A DNA stretch of 64,000 nucleotides from Hyparrhenia diplandra (taxonomy: Eukaryota; Streptophyta; Magnoliopsida; Poales; Poaceae). Location: NCBI GenBank assembly GCA_015847255.1, contig JADLZK010012341.1, positions 186,001 through 250,000 of the forward strand, given 5' to 3'. Position 1 is the first letter of the stretch; each line of letters opens with the position of its first letter. Shown here one piece after another: positions 1 through 11,126 of the stretch. Both the position numbers and the translations under genes were made by a program. Under the pieces are notes generated by a model. The model did no database searches. It saw only the letters and a program-made list of their open reading frames with translations, and was not told the origin of the DNA.

Positions 1-107
1 TGATTGATGCTGTCCAAAGTTATGTGGGTTTGATTATTGCTGTCATTACTGTTGCCCAAGTGCGCTCCTCTGAACAGGACCACACTGAGTTACTGATCAT
101 GGCTTAA
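1..107 (+). CDS. Possible 3' terminal exon of an unidentified gene, cut by the left edge
   Basis: A frame beginning at base 3 stays open to a TAA at 105-107. It encodes about 34 residues: a hydrophobic stretch (GLIIAVITVAQV) followed by a polar tail ending LLIMA. Codon use is unremarkable and an AT-rich, T-rich stretch like a 3' UTR follows. I do not recognise the protein. It could be the membrane-anchored end of a gene lying to the left, or a chance open frame. The call rests only on the open frame and its edge position. Confidence 0.25.
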   Translation, partial: IDAVQSYVGLIIAVITVAQVRSSEQDHTELLIMA

Positions 108-1442
108 CTACGGGCGTTTGGATTTTGATGTGACCTTTTTTTTTTCTGTTTACCTCTACTACTCGATGTGTTATCGTGATTGTTTGTTACGAGTCCCTGT
201 ATCATCTGTGTGTGGATCCAACTGGTGAACAAGATGTCGGCTCAAAGGTACAGTACATGTGAAATGATCGGTTCATCACAACGCGGTAGAAACCTGCAAG
301 AAATCAATCAAAAGCCCTGCAAGAAATCAATCAAAAGCATAGGGAATCTATCATCAGGGGACCGCGCTGCGCCGGCGGCGCCCCAGTTACACTGGCCGGT
401 GCCATGCGTGCCGAGGCGAGCGCGAGCGTGAGCGTGGCGGCGCTTGTCCTGCTCCTGACGAGGACACGGGTACACGACGGCAGCTACCCGAGCTCGGAGG
501 ACGGGCAGGGATCGACCGCCCGAGGGATACGAGACGCCGATTTGTTACACTTCCTGACTGAAGAACTTAGGGGAGGCTAGTTCTTATGGTTATCAATGGG
601 AATCAAAACAGGTTGCAGATGGACGATGCATCTTGGAGCCAAGTTTGTTCCAGGAGGAGGCAAGAGCGATCGAAAATCCAATCAGACCTTGTTCAGACAA
701 GTCAGGCAGGCATGCAGCAACATCATGCACTGGTGCAAAACGGGGACGCCGCTGGCTGATATGGCATCGTTGGCTGATATGGCATCGTGAAGGTTTGCCA
801 GAACATGCCACATCGTGTTAGCTGCACTTCCGTCAACATTGACCATGCGACATTCAGTGGTTACCAAAATCTAGTGACAGAACAGATCGCTTCTATGTGA
901 CAACAGTTCTTTCCACAAATTTTTTTGAGAATAAGTTCTTTCCACAAAATCAAAATGGTATAATAATGAAATCCACATGCAGAAAAAGTTAGAAGAAACT
1001 ATTGTACAAACTTGGAATCAGAACGGAAGTATAGATCATACGAAGCTACAGATCTTCCATGAACACTCAAGTAAATGCAAAATAACTAAGCAGCAAATGC
1101 AAGATTTCATTTTGTGAACAGGAACACATTGCATTCCATAAGAAACAGTTGTGTCATACTATGGGAGGGTGCACAAGAACAGTGCATCACATGACACACT
1201 AGAGGCTAAATGAATATGAACAAAGCCCCACGCCACTCAACCGGCTATTATCATTGTTATTGAATAAATCCATGAAAGCTTAACAGTATGTTTCATTTCA
1301 AGATGAGCATTGAGCATCCCCAGAGAACAGATGAAGACTAGTATTGCTTTGTCCGGTCCAAAGGGGGGCCAACTCAGGGATTCATGTAAGATTGCCTGCA
1401 GGATCAACACAGACTCACACATTTCAGCGAGAGGTCCAGAGA
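108..1442. other. Intergenic, no gene recognised
   Basis: A GC-rich stretch at about 350-530 has no convincing coding signature. A 16-base motif (GGCTGATATGGCATCG) occurs twice in tandem near 754-788. The right part (about 1000-1442) is AT-rich and probably contains the 3' UTR of the minus-strand DUF1644 gene that ends at 1443. Confidence 0.5.
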
Positions 1443-2158
1443 TCATGAATCAGTGGATTCTGCATTAGCACTTGGCAGCGAATTATCATTGGTAGCGCCA
1501 TGACGATCACCACCCTCTCGCGTAGCAGCCATAAGCTCATCAACCTGAAGCATGAGAGAACATAACCTTCGCATAACCTCTGAAGTAGTTGAACAAATCA
1601 GATCTTGCATTGAACTTCTAAATATAAGCCGCTTCCATCTGTAGGCATGTAGGGGTCCACAGCTCGTGGGTTTGCAGAAGGGTGCTTTTTTTTGGACGTG
1701 CTTGCAGAGCTCTCTGTATGTACCCATGTATGAACAACCATCTTCCATGCAGCTCCTCCTCTTGTGATTCAGCTTCTTCCGAGCAGGCTCAACCAAGGTA
1801 TATCCCTTGACCTCACCACGGCAAAGGGGACATGCAAGCTCTATTGCATCTGCATCCGAGGCTTCTTTTTGCATGACTCCACAAGCTGAGCAAGACAATT
1901 TGAGTGCTGGTAGCTGGAAGCACAAATATATGGACGGCAGCCATTGCCGTGTGATGAACAGAGTAGAAGAACAGCATTGTGTGGGAATTCCATGCATACT
2001 GGACAAGTTGCATCTGTCCACGCACATTTCTCTATCGCTGAAAATGGTATCTCCTTGCAGGAAACTTTTTTGAATCTGGAACTAGTGTGGGGTTTACTGT
2101 GATGTGATGATCTAAGCTGATAAGATGCACTTTTTTTGTTCCTCCTATACTTGGTCAT
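1443..2158 (-). CDS. DUF1644 family zinc-finger (RING-like) protein, frames broken by indels
   Basis: Read on the minus strand from ATG 2158 to the stop at 1443. The N-terminal half has the plant DUF1644 hallmark: CPVCMEFPHNAVLLLCSSH, then GCRPYIC, SYQHSNCL. The second half has ACPLCRGEVKGYT, EPARKKLNHKRRSCMEDGCS and GTYRELCKHV. The two halves lie in different frames. The switch falls at a T5 run (1866-1870; A5 on the coding strand). A second pair of compensating shifts brackets 1660-1693: A8 where A7 would give HPSANPRAVDP, the family motif, then a missing C. Cys/His spacing suggests two zinc-binding clusters. Family members are mostly uncharacterised; some plant members are linked to stress responses. 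No intron is needed in the coding part. I think this is a real gene with sequence errors; a recent pseudogene is the alternative. Confidence 0.82.
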
Positions 2159-4600
2159 CCTGAATGGACTGTAAGATATAATAGCAAATTAGATGCCATG
2201 AAGTCTGTTAAAAGAAATTCACATTGTCCTTATTACAACTAAAAACTGAAGGAACCTGGATGATAGTATGACACTAGGGTTGCTAGCACAAGGACATTAT
2301 ATTTTGCTTAATTATTCTGATCTATCCCATAGTCAAGAATCGAAAAGTATAGCTCAATAATAAATTTAGTAGAGACTAAACTCATTTACTCTGTTACCCT
2401 GATCATTATCTATAAACATGGAAAATATGAGTTGAACATTGATACCACCTCATCCACAAAAGAATATTTATTTTTAAATTAAATTACCAAACAGTTCAAA
2501 CACTCACAAAGTTACAGAAATTTCTGGTTTTATCAGAAACTCAGTGGATACTGTCACTGCAAACTTTGAACCTCTTTTTTTTGGTTCAGGACAAGTTTCA
2601 GGGGATTAAAATCAGATGTTTTTGGCGTGTATATATCTGATGCATCATTATTCAGAATTTCACAGCAGAGGCTGCAAATGTCCATCTTTGATATACCTAG
2701 CAACCCAAGAAAAATAGACAACATGGATATTCACGGTTGCTATTGAGAAAAAAAAAAAATGGCAATGATTTCAAACAAATTCAAGGTAGAGAGTAATTTC
2801 CATCACATTCTCACCATGTCAGTATGCCAAAGTTGGAAATCTATTCAAATGTCCTGTGACTCGTAAGAAAGTATATAGAGACTTAATAGCTTCAAAATAA
2901 TATAGCAACTTAAAAAGACCTTTGGTGTGATTGCAGAAACATGGATTTTACATGAAACAAACATAGATATGTGTATAACTCAACAGCGGTGATACATAAT
3001 AAAATTTTCAACCCAGATCCCAGCACAGGCATATGTGTACATATTTTTTTTCCACAACGGTAAAACCGAATTTCATTACGCTAGTAACGAAATTACATAG
3101 AGTAACCAGTTTTCGACTGTTTGGAACTTTTACCAGACGCCTACTGAAATTGTATGGTGTGTACATATGGAATATCGTGTCTAAGATTCCTAAAATCTTC
3201 TTTATACTAACCAAGCATTCCATAAAATGTTATCCGAACAGGAAACTAGGCATGGTGTGTACCAGGGGCGGACCCAGCAAACGGACATGGATGAACACCC
3301 GATAATTTTGCCAAAGTTCGAAGTTAAAGATGCAGCAAATAGCCAAATAGCCTTAGGTTAGGGTTTGGGTGCTCGGCGTCGAACAGCAGGAAGGGAAGAG
3401 AAGGGGTTCGAATACCTGGTGGGTGCTCGTCGCCGGTGAAGAGGCTGGCGAAGGCCTCAGCATCTGGCGTTGGAGCGGCGGCGGCGGCCACACCAGTCGT
3501 CGGAGCGCGAGGTGCCGAGAGGCAGAGAAACAAACGCGGCAGGCGGGGTCGTGCTCGTGCGGAAGGGGAAAAGAAAAGGAGGCGGACGGACGGCCCAGTC
3601 TGGTATTATTCGGCCCGCGGAGAACCCACATGCAGGCCTCCTGGGCCGTTTCTTTCACACATTTCAGTTGCAAATATTTTCTCTCTCCTTGTTTTGTTTT
3701 GTTTTGTTTCATATATTCTTCTCCATTTCATATGTATTCAACTAGTTTCTTTCTTGGCGCCCATGCGCGCGGGCATTAACCGACCCTGTGTTTTGATGAC
3801 TGCAAAAAAAAAAAATGCAACTAAAGACATGTGCCATCATGGCATTTGGGGGATTGAGGCGTGTATCGCTCCCGGTGTTCATACGCTTGATTGTCGCAAG
3901 GCAAGGATCGGCAGTGTCCATGAAATGTCCCAATTTTTGCCCTTTCTTTGGCGCCCATGCGCTACAGCGAGGGATCTGCTTAGTGGATCTGTTTAGTTAG
4001 CTTGAATGCATTCGGATGGAGAAATTTGCTATTATAAGACCCCAAAAAAGTGGCTTCGCAAAGATGGGATTTTTAGCGTTGGCTTTGCTAAAATGTGACT
4101 TCAAACGTTGACACTTTGGAATTCCATATGTCTATTGCATCCCTCGGGATGAAGCATGAAATGTTTGGTGCTTCAACCCTTAGCACACACACAAAAAAAA
4201 AAAAATTAAGAATCAACACACCGACCTGCTGTAGTCACCTCTATATCAAACTAAATTTTTGAGAGGAAATATACAGCCACAACAAATCACCAGCACATGT
4301 AGCATCAACCCTCAATATGGATATTTATTGACCAAATTATGTAAGCAAGTATACAACCACTGCAAATCACCAGCCTATAAGAAGAACCATCACCATGGAT
4401 GCGTGTTGAAGCGAGAACATCTATTTTTTTGTTGCATCTAATTCTTTGTAGCGGGTTAGGCCTACAAAAATGCACTCTTTTCTCTCTACAATAGATGGAT
4501 GCATTAAGGAGCAATTTTCTCGTGGTAGGATCAAAATGAGGGCGCCCAAATTGAATAAACAAATCTCCTCAAATCGACAAACAAAGCGAACCCTCGTTGT
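2159..4600. other. Upstream region of the DUF1644 gene, no gene recognised
   Basis: AT-rich to about 3250, where a GGGGCGGACCCAG motif (about 3266) resembles ends of grass hAT-type elements; no matching second terminus was found. A GC-rich patch at 3400-3610 has short open frames on both strands that I cannot assign. It could hold a 5' UTR exon of the DUF1644 gene. The rest is AT-rich with short homopolymers. Confidence 0.4.
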
Positions 4601-4639
4601 GTCCCAAATGGATCCTAGCGTGGACAAAGGCACAAAATT

Positions 4640-5560
4640 AGGTGGGAAACAATAGAAGAAAGCGAAGCCATGAGATCTCGGGACGGGAAAGCGAAGATGA
4701 ATTGATCGATGGAGGCGCGGGTAGAAGGGATGGGTGCAAAAGATGAGGAAGAGAATACTTGGGCTTGAGGGGCGTGTGCGGCGAGGTCGCATAAGGAGTA
4801 TTTACGGGGCCTCTCAGGGAGTCCGGCGGCGCGGCATCGGCGCCGACGTCGGTTCTGCCGCCACCGCCTCCGCGTGGAAGGCGACAAGGGGCTTTGACCA
4901 GTCGCGCCCTCCACGGCGGCATCACATCATTCGTCGCCACGTGGCGTCCATCTCCCTCCCTCGCCACCCGCATCGGCGCTGCGCCGCTTCGCCTTCTTGC
5001 GCTTCGGCTCTCCGCGAGCGCTGCCGGTGGAAGGCTTCTTTCTCTGCGGCCCAGTTCAGCCGGCACCCCTCGCGGTACCGCCTGGCAGCTACCCGACTTC
5101 GGCCGACTGGCGTCTCTTCTTCTTGCGAGGCTGGCGTGCCAGCGCCCGTTACTTCCGGCGCCCTCGGATGGCGGTGCTACTTGACTTTCGGCCGGTGGCC
5201 GTGGCGCCTCCTCGGCATCCCATGGAGTGCTCCATCGTGGCGGTGAAGTACCTCCCTCGGCATCCGCCCAGGCATCTTTGCTGGCGTCGGCGCCGCCGCG
5301 GCCGATCCGTGCGCCGCAGCGGCGGCGCTCCGTGGCGGTGCCCTCCAGTAGCGGGCGGGCTCGGCGGGGTGGGGCGTGGGCGTGGTGCGGGGCGCTGCGG
5401 GCTAGGAGGGACGCGGCGGCGTGCGCTTCGCCCGTGCCCGCGCGCCAGCGCCGGTGTTATAACCCCACACCTTGAACGCCCATCTGCGAACCCTCCATTC
5501 TTGAGCGGTGTCTGGCGGCGCCGTGGAGAGGGCCTTTTCATAGATGCGCCCGGTGTCTGC
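4640..5560. other. GC-rich block of about 0.9 kb, origin unknown
   Basis: This stretch is much richer in G and C than its flanks and carries overlapping open frames of 100-190 codons on both strands, as high-GC DNA does by chance. None shows a recognisable domain or a stretch with coding periodicity. No terminal inverted repeats were found at its borders. It could be a gene fragment carried by a transposon, a CpG-rich first exon, or a repeat. Confidence 0.35.
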
Positions 5561-7440
5561 AATTATATATTAAAATAGGATTAATATTTATATTACCGAT
5601 CTTTTGATCTAGTTTTAACCGGAGAGATTTAAATCTTGACGGGAGAGGAAAGAGTAGATGGAGGGGGAGTGTGGGCGAGTGGGGAAGAGTTGGCGTGAGG
5701 TTGGAAAACGGCTTTCGGGGGACAGCTGCGGCTGGGCTGGCGTCGTCGAGCCATGCGTTCCTAGCTATGGGCCAGCGAACCACGCGGGACCTCCTCTCTC
5801 TCGCGACCAATGGCCACCCGGACAAACGCCCGGCAAGCGTGTACCCAGCCAACCAATGGGCACCACGACCCACGGCAGCCCAGTACAGCCCCTCGCGCGC
5901 GCGCGCGTCCACCCGCTCTCACAGCTCGGCGGCGAGCCAATACCACGTTCGACAACCAAAAGGCGAGGTCAACAGGACGCGACGGCGCCCGCCGTGGCAC
6001 CACCTGCCGCTGATCTGGGCGCCACATGCGCGCGCCCGATGTGGAGGGGCTGGGGCGGGTCTTGGCCTGGAGGTTGGGTACTTTATAATAATATAATGCT
6101 TGCCGTTAGACCAGTCTCAATAAAAAGTTTTATGTGAGTTTCATTAGCCTGGATAGACTGTCGTATAGGTATTTTTGATATTATATCACCATTTTTTATC
6201 AAGAGAGAAGAAATGAGATGAAACCCTCTTAATTGATTACTAACATTGGAATGAAATTATGCATTTAAAATGGATGTTCTAACAATGTTTCATTTACATA
6301 TTGTAGCAATATTAGAAACAACAATACAAAACTTTCAATAACCTTAGTGGACCTATGGGCCCGTATATTTAGGTGTGCATGGACCGGCACAACACGAAAA
6401 ATGAAATGTAAACACACATACACTACACCACAATGTGTTGCTAAAGAAACCTACAACACAATGCAATGTCCGGGTATTTACTATATGATCTTCTCTAATT
6501 CTTGAGTGGATTATAAAAAACCATAGAAACTTTCATGAAAATTAGCAAAAGATTTTTCAGGGCCGTGCTTTTGGACGGCACGCGACTTCGAAGGTGTGAC
6601 AGCGTGCTATGGGTGTATGCGCCGGTCGAAGCAAAGACTTGTTGTGCCATACGGGCGCGGCCCCATGTGCCTCAGCGTGCCTAGAGGTTATGATCCATAG
6701 TGGCATGAAGCACGAGAGAGTTTGTACCATGGCGACATGGCGCGACCCAAAGTCTCACCTCTAGTCGATACCTGAGTCACCTCTTCCTCTCACAATTCTC
6801 CCTATCATCCCAATGTTTTTCGCCAAAATACATGCCTCCTTGCCACCTGTCGGCCGTTCGGTCAATTCTGATTTATTGTGAGAGAAAAATATTGTACATG
6901 GTTGATAAGTCGGCTGATAAGTTAAAGTGAACAAAGTAACCAAAACTTTGGATAATTGTTTAGACATCTAAGTTATTTTAAAATGAATTCTTTGTCAACT
7001 ATAAAGGCGTAAAAAGTTCCTCATATTGAACTATCCTAGAGATCTTACCACACATATAGAAACTTCCTCATTCTCGTTCACTATTTGCTCCGATGGTAAA
7101 CATTTTTTGAAACATATGCATTGTTCATACTCGGCTCCTGTCTGGTAAGCGCGCCTCCCAATAAATGGCTATTCAGTGCCATCAACCCAGGACACCGCCC
7201 TTCAAGAACCCCTGCGCCCTAACTCTTGCATTGGTAGCTCCCCTTCATCACTTCAGGCCGGAACCCCAGCCCTTGTGCTACCTCTTGAAGCTTCTTCATT
7301 CTCTTCTCGCCTCTCCTCCATCTCATAGCTCCATCCATGACGCCTAGCTAGCTTTTCTTTTTCATCTCCTGCTGGTGAGTTCAGCACTTCCAGATAGTCT
7401 TGTGTGTTTCGATCTGGAGAGCAGCATACCAAGTTAATTG
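5561..7440. other. Intergenic, no gene recognised
   Basis: A GC-rich portion at 5660-6060 has open frames in every phase but no recognisable protein. From 6070 to 7130 the sequence is AT-rich without features I can name. Bases from about 7140 to 7440 are pyrimidine-rich and lie directly upstream of the MIR166 hairpin, so they are likely part of its primary transcript or promoter. Confidence 0.4.
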
Positions 7441-7580
7441 AAGATTAGGTTAAGGGGTTGTTGTCTGGTTCAAGGTCGCTACAGCAGGCAAAGCCCGGCC
7501 ATTTCGCTTAGCATGCAACATGGGTGTGTATCCATTGGTGATCTCGGACCAGGCTTCAATCCCTTTAACTAGCATCTGCA
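7440..7580 (+). ncRNA. MIR166: MIR166 precursor hairpin (miR166k/l-type)
   Basis: Bases 7544-7564 read TCGGACCAGGCTTCAATC plus three more bases. This matches from memory the rice miR166k/l mature form, which differs from the common miR166 at the A in TTCAATCC. The 5' arm at 7455-7475 (GGGTTGTTGTCTGGTTCAAG and one G) is a typical miR166 star. Hand pairing shows 7464-7471 with 7546-7553, 7473-7477 with 7540-7544 and 7452-7460 with 7557-7565. Interruptions are one C/A mismatch and a two-base internal loop, and the duplex has the expected 2-nt 3' overhangs. The terminal loop is about 62 nt. miR166 guides cleavage of class III HD-ZIP mRNAs and so controls leaf polarity and meristem patterning. In rice MIR166k is co-transcribed with MIR166h; I saw no second miR166 hairpin nearby. 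Confidence 0.93.
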
Positions 7581-9290
7581 GCATATACTTCTCTAATCAG
7601 CTGTTCAAGCAGTTTTGCCTCTGGGTAAGCCATCTTTCGCTATAGGTTTTGTTTCCATTTATTAATTGTTAGAGAAACAGCAAGAGTCTATCGAGTAGCT
7701 GGATTTGCCTGACAAGTTTTCCGCTCTCATCTTTTAGTATATATATTACTATGGTATCAGAAGGACATATAACAACAATGCATGCACGTTTGTGAACTTC
7801 CGGCGGCTGGCTCTGAAATGAGTTTATGAATCATTGTCATGCAAGCACCGTACCTCAGTGTTTGCATTCCACTGCCTTTTTGCATACCGCATTTGAATAT
7901 GCAGTAGTGCATTTTTTCTTCTTTGTATTGGATCACAGAGAATGCATGTCTCTTCTAATAACGCGCGTAATCACATTTTTTATTCTTTCCAAAATGCATA
8001 TAGCATATTGCCACTCTAGAATAACGGGATCCGAATTGAAGAGCGAAATTGAAGCATTTAGTATAAGCACATCTGGCCAGACAGAGAAATAGCTAGGCTC
8101 ATTACTTCGCTCACGTGGTCGTCACGTGAAAGATCCATGCCAGTCGCCATTGTTACCGTGCATTTGTCTTCCTACTTGTCCAAGAGGTTGGTAAATTTGT
8201 GACGTCTCATGTTCTAAACAAGACGAGAATATATTAATACATACATACATACTACATATGATACATACACGTATTGTTCGCAATTAAAGAAAATAAGGAC
8301 ATGCATGTTTGGTTCCGACTTCGAGACAGGCAAGCTCAGCTGGCCGGCACACAGACATCCATCGCACAGGCGTCTATTTGGGAGTCTGAGGCTATGGTCG
8401 ATGTTTGGCACACGCAGGCTCTTGAACTAAACACATCTAAATATCTATATGATTGGCTAGCTTGCCTATCGCTAGCTCTTAGTATCGATCGAGATTACGC
8501 ACTATATATAGAACTAAAGTATATATACATAATAAGTGAGCATGTTTTTATGTGCTGGAAAAAAAATCATGTATAACTATAACTATGTTTTGATGATTTC
8601 ATCTACAGTACACGTTGGCTTTACTGACGTACGGGATTTCATGAATCATGACACTGGCAAAGCAGACAAGCACATGACGTGCTTCGACATATATTGACCA
8701 TTCCATATATGTACTACGTACTGTTGATTTATTGAACGGACAGTGGAGTGATGTATATGTCTGTCCTTGCTCGATGATGAAAATGTTTGCTATAGATATA
8801 TATGTATCGTACTGCTCCTCCGATATTTACATGGTCCTTTCTTTATATATAGAATAAATGTTTTGGAGAAAAAAGTTCCTAGTAGTTTGCAAAAAAAAAA
8901 AAATGGAGAACATAATAAAGCTCTGCCATTCATTCAAAAAGAGAGTTCTTACCCGGTTCATAGATCTCTGTCGACTTGAGGACGGCGTTAGCTCGGTTGG
9001 TGCGTCTTGCAACATACGAGCGATGTTCCCACTACCGACTCACACCCAGTCACGGTGGTGTCCTCATTCCCACTCGGGGAGGTTCTCTAGAACCACGGCG
9101 CCACAACCCAAAGTAAGCTAAGTGGGCACTTTCGAGTTGATGGACAAAAGGGCTCACTTTCTCCTCAAAGACCGCCATCAAGTCGCGGGTATTGGCCGAC
9201 TTCCTAAGCGGAATGGACCGAAAGCCAAAGCGCGCCCGCCGCCGCCGTCGACCAGGAGTCTTGGGCGATGTACTTCAAAGTTTGTTGATG
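7581..9290. other. Intergenic, AT-rich, no gene recognised
   Basis: Downstream of MIR166. It contains two CACGTG G-boxes at 8112-8117 and 8123-8128 and many ATATAT stretches (8440-8530, 8690-8850). A tRNA-like box A motif, TTAGCTCGGTTGGTGC, occurs at about 8988-9003, but no matching box B or target-site duplication was found, so I do not call a SINE. No coding region is supported. Confidence 0.4.
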
Positions 9291-9299
9291 AAGAAGAGC

Positions 9300-9605
9300 G
9301 CCAATGGAGGTCTCGTCTTCGTCTCGCCATGGGGGTATGTATGAAATACATTTTCACCTTTTCTTTTCCACGTCACCATCGAGGTTGGCCACCCGTCGAT
9401 GGGAGGTCATGGCGGTGATTCCACGGTCACAACTTCGTCATCGGCCAAGTCATGAAGCACTCCGGTTGTCATGACCCAAAAATGGCCTAAATGCGGTCGA
9501 GAGGTCCGACAACTCAAGGACCAATTCGACCTCGAACTCATTCACATCCCTTGGCGGGACAATGAGACCGCCTACACAGCGGCAAAGATTGTGTCGGTAG
9601 AGCAC
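9300..9605 (+). mobile_element. Degenerate Ty3/gypsy pol remnant (RNase H region)
   Basis: The plus strand reads QLKDQFDLELIHIPWRDNE at about 9508-9564. This resembles the end of plant gypsy RNase H, where an acidic, charged helix is followed by H-x-P-R-x-x-N-E. Upstream, around 9330-9470, other frames give MKYIFTFSFP and NFVIGQVMKHSGCHDPKMA, matching the preceding RNase H strands and the Q(V)MKEW region. Frames change repeatedly and stops interrupt them. No LTR or integrase was found, so this is an old fragment. Confidence 0.55.
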
Positions 9606-11126
9606 TGTCGGCGGCGTCATTGCCACCGACCCACCTAGGTCTTGTCACAACTTCGTCCAGGCTCCTAGGGGCGGTATTGCCTAGGTCGACCCCTCAAAGG
9701 GGATTGTCATTTCGCCCAACTCTCGGGGGGCGGGCCTTGCCTTACCGACCCCTCAAAGGGGCTGTCGGCTCGCCCGTCCACTCTGGGGAGATTCGCGGCT
9801 TGCCATAACCTTGGAGGAAGGACCTTGCCGGTAGGTGCTACCAAGGGATTACCAACTTGCCTGCCCCTTAGGGGATGTTACGCCTTGTCAATGACTTTTT
9901 ATGTAGAATAACCCTCGAGGCGTCGGCTTGGCACATTTTCACTTAAAAGCTGAAGCGAGGAACCGAAATCTCGGTTTTAGGTTCGGTGTCGGTTTCTAGT
10001 TACGTCAGGTTAAAGGTGTTAAACCCGGCCGGTTTCTATGCGGACTAAAGCGAAACATTGAGCAACCGAAACATTCGTTCATGTGGAGGCATGGAGGATG
10101 AGCGCACACCCCAAGGGGCATCGACTCGACCCACCCGACCTATTGGCCTCTTCCACTCAAGTCACTCACAAACTCACCCCACCCACGGTCGTTTAGCTAG
10201 GCCCAATCGCAAGCCACGACACCCTTTGTCTCAATGTCTCAAGCTCTAACCCCTAACCCTAGGAGGGGCCGAGCCGTGGTCCCCGGACCGCGGCGGCGGC
10301 GGTTAGCGCGCCGGGGGCGTGAGGTGGGCCGCGACAGCCGGCGATCTTGCGGCTGCGGCTGCTGCGAGTGCGGTCGCGTGGCCGGCAGCGGGGAGCAGCG
10401 GTAGTCGGCCTTGATGGAGGCGGAAGCAGCCTTGGACGAAGCCGGAGAGGACTTAGCAGCGCTACCACCCTCGGCCTCGTCAATTTGTGTAATATTTGTC
10501 ATCGATTTATACTTGTTGTGTATGATATCAGTTCGATACTTGTGCATGTGCTCTGCTGTTGATGTCATCGGTTTTATTCGGTTTGAACCAAAAGCGAAAC
10601 CAAAATGGTCGGTCTCTAGTTTTTTAGCAAACCGATCTCTCGACCATGTGTAAACCCCTAATGCAGACTTGAAGCACATCACGAGCACCGAGCTCACCAC
10701 TAGACGTGATGTGCTTCATAAACGAGGAAAAATCATGCTAGTTTGTCGTAAAGAATTCTTGAATACTATCTCGTAATTTCGGGCAAAGGCACTGCTGGGT
10801 TAGCATGTGCTACATAGTATACAATTTTACTGTACAATCCTTTTAGTCCGTACACTCTGCTCCGCTAGTAATCCAAATCCAGCCGCACTGCACCAGACTG
10901 GCAATCGCAGAGGATCGGATCGTGCGCGGACACACACACCAAACCCCGGCCAAGATCCAAAGCCCGTACGCATTCCCACACAGAGCTCGCGGTCTGCAGC
11001 TTTGCTCTCCCTCTCGCCAGCGCCGCTCGACGAAATCTAAGCACCGATCGGCCCGGAGGCAACGCCAGCGTATCCGTCCGGTCGCCGCTCACTGACTCAG
11101 GCGACCCGCACCCGACAGCCGTCGTC
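9606..11126. other. Intergenic; possible further TE debris, then LysM gene upstream region
   Basis: Bases 9680-9770 contain two copies of CGACCCCTCAAAGGGG about 60 bases apart, probably part of the same decayed retroelement as the RNase H remnant. A GC-rich patch at 10270-10480 is open on both strands but not recognisable. The last 250 bases, just before the LysM gene ATG, are C-rich and are the likely promoter and 5' UTR; I could not pick out a clear TATA box. Confidence 0.4.

Noticed and set aside
8976..9070. tRNA-like box A (TTAGCTCGGTTGG)
   Set aside because: No acceptor stem, no convincing box B and no flanking duplication; neither a tRNA gene nor a supported SINE.
10244..10262. Telomere-like CCCTAACCCTA
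   Set aside because: Only two repeats; such short telo-boxes are common in plant promoters and do not indicate a telomeric insertion.
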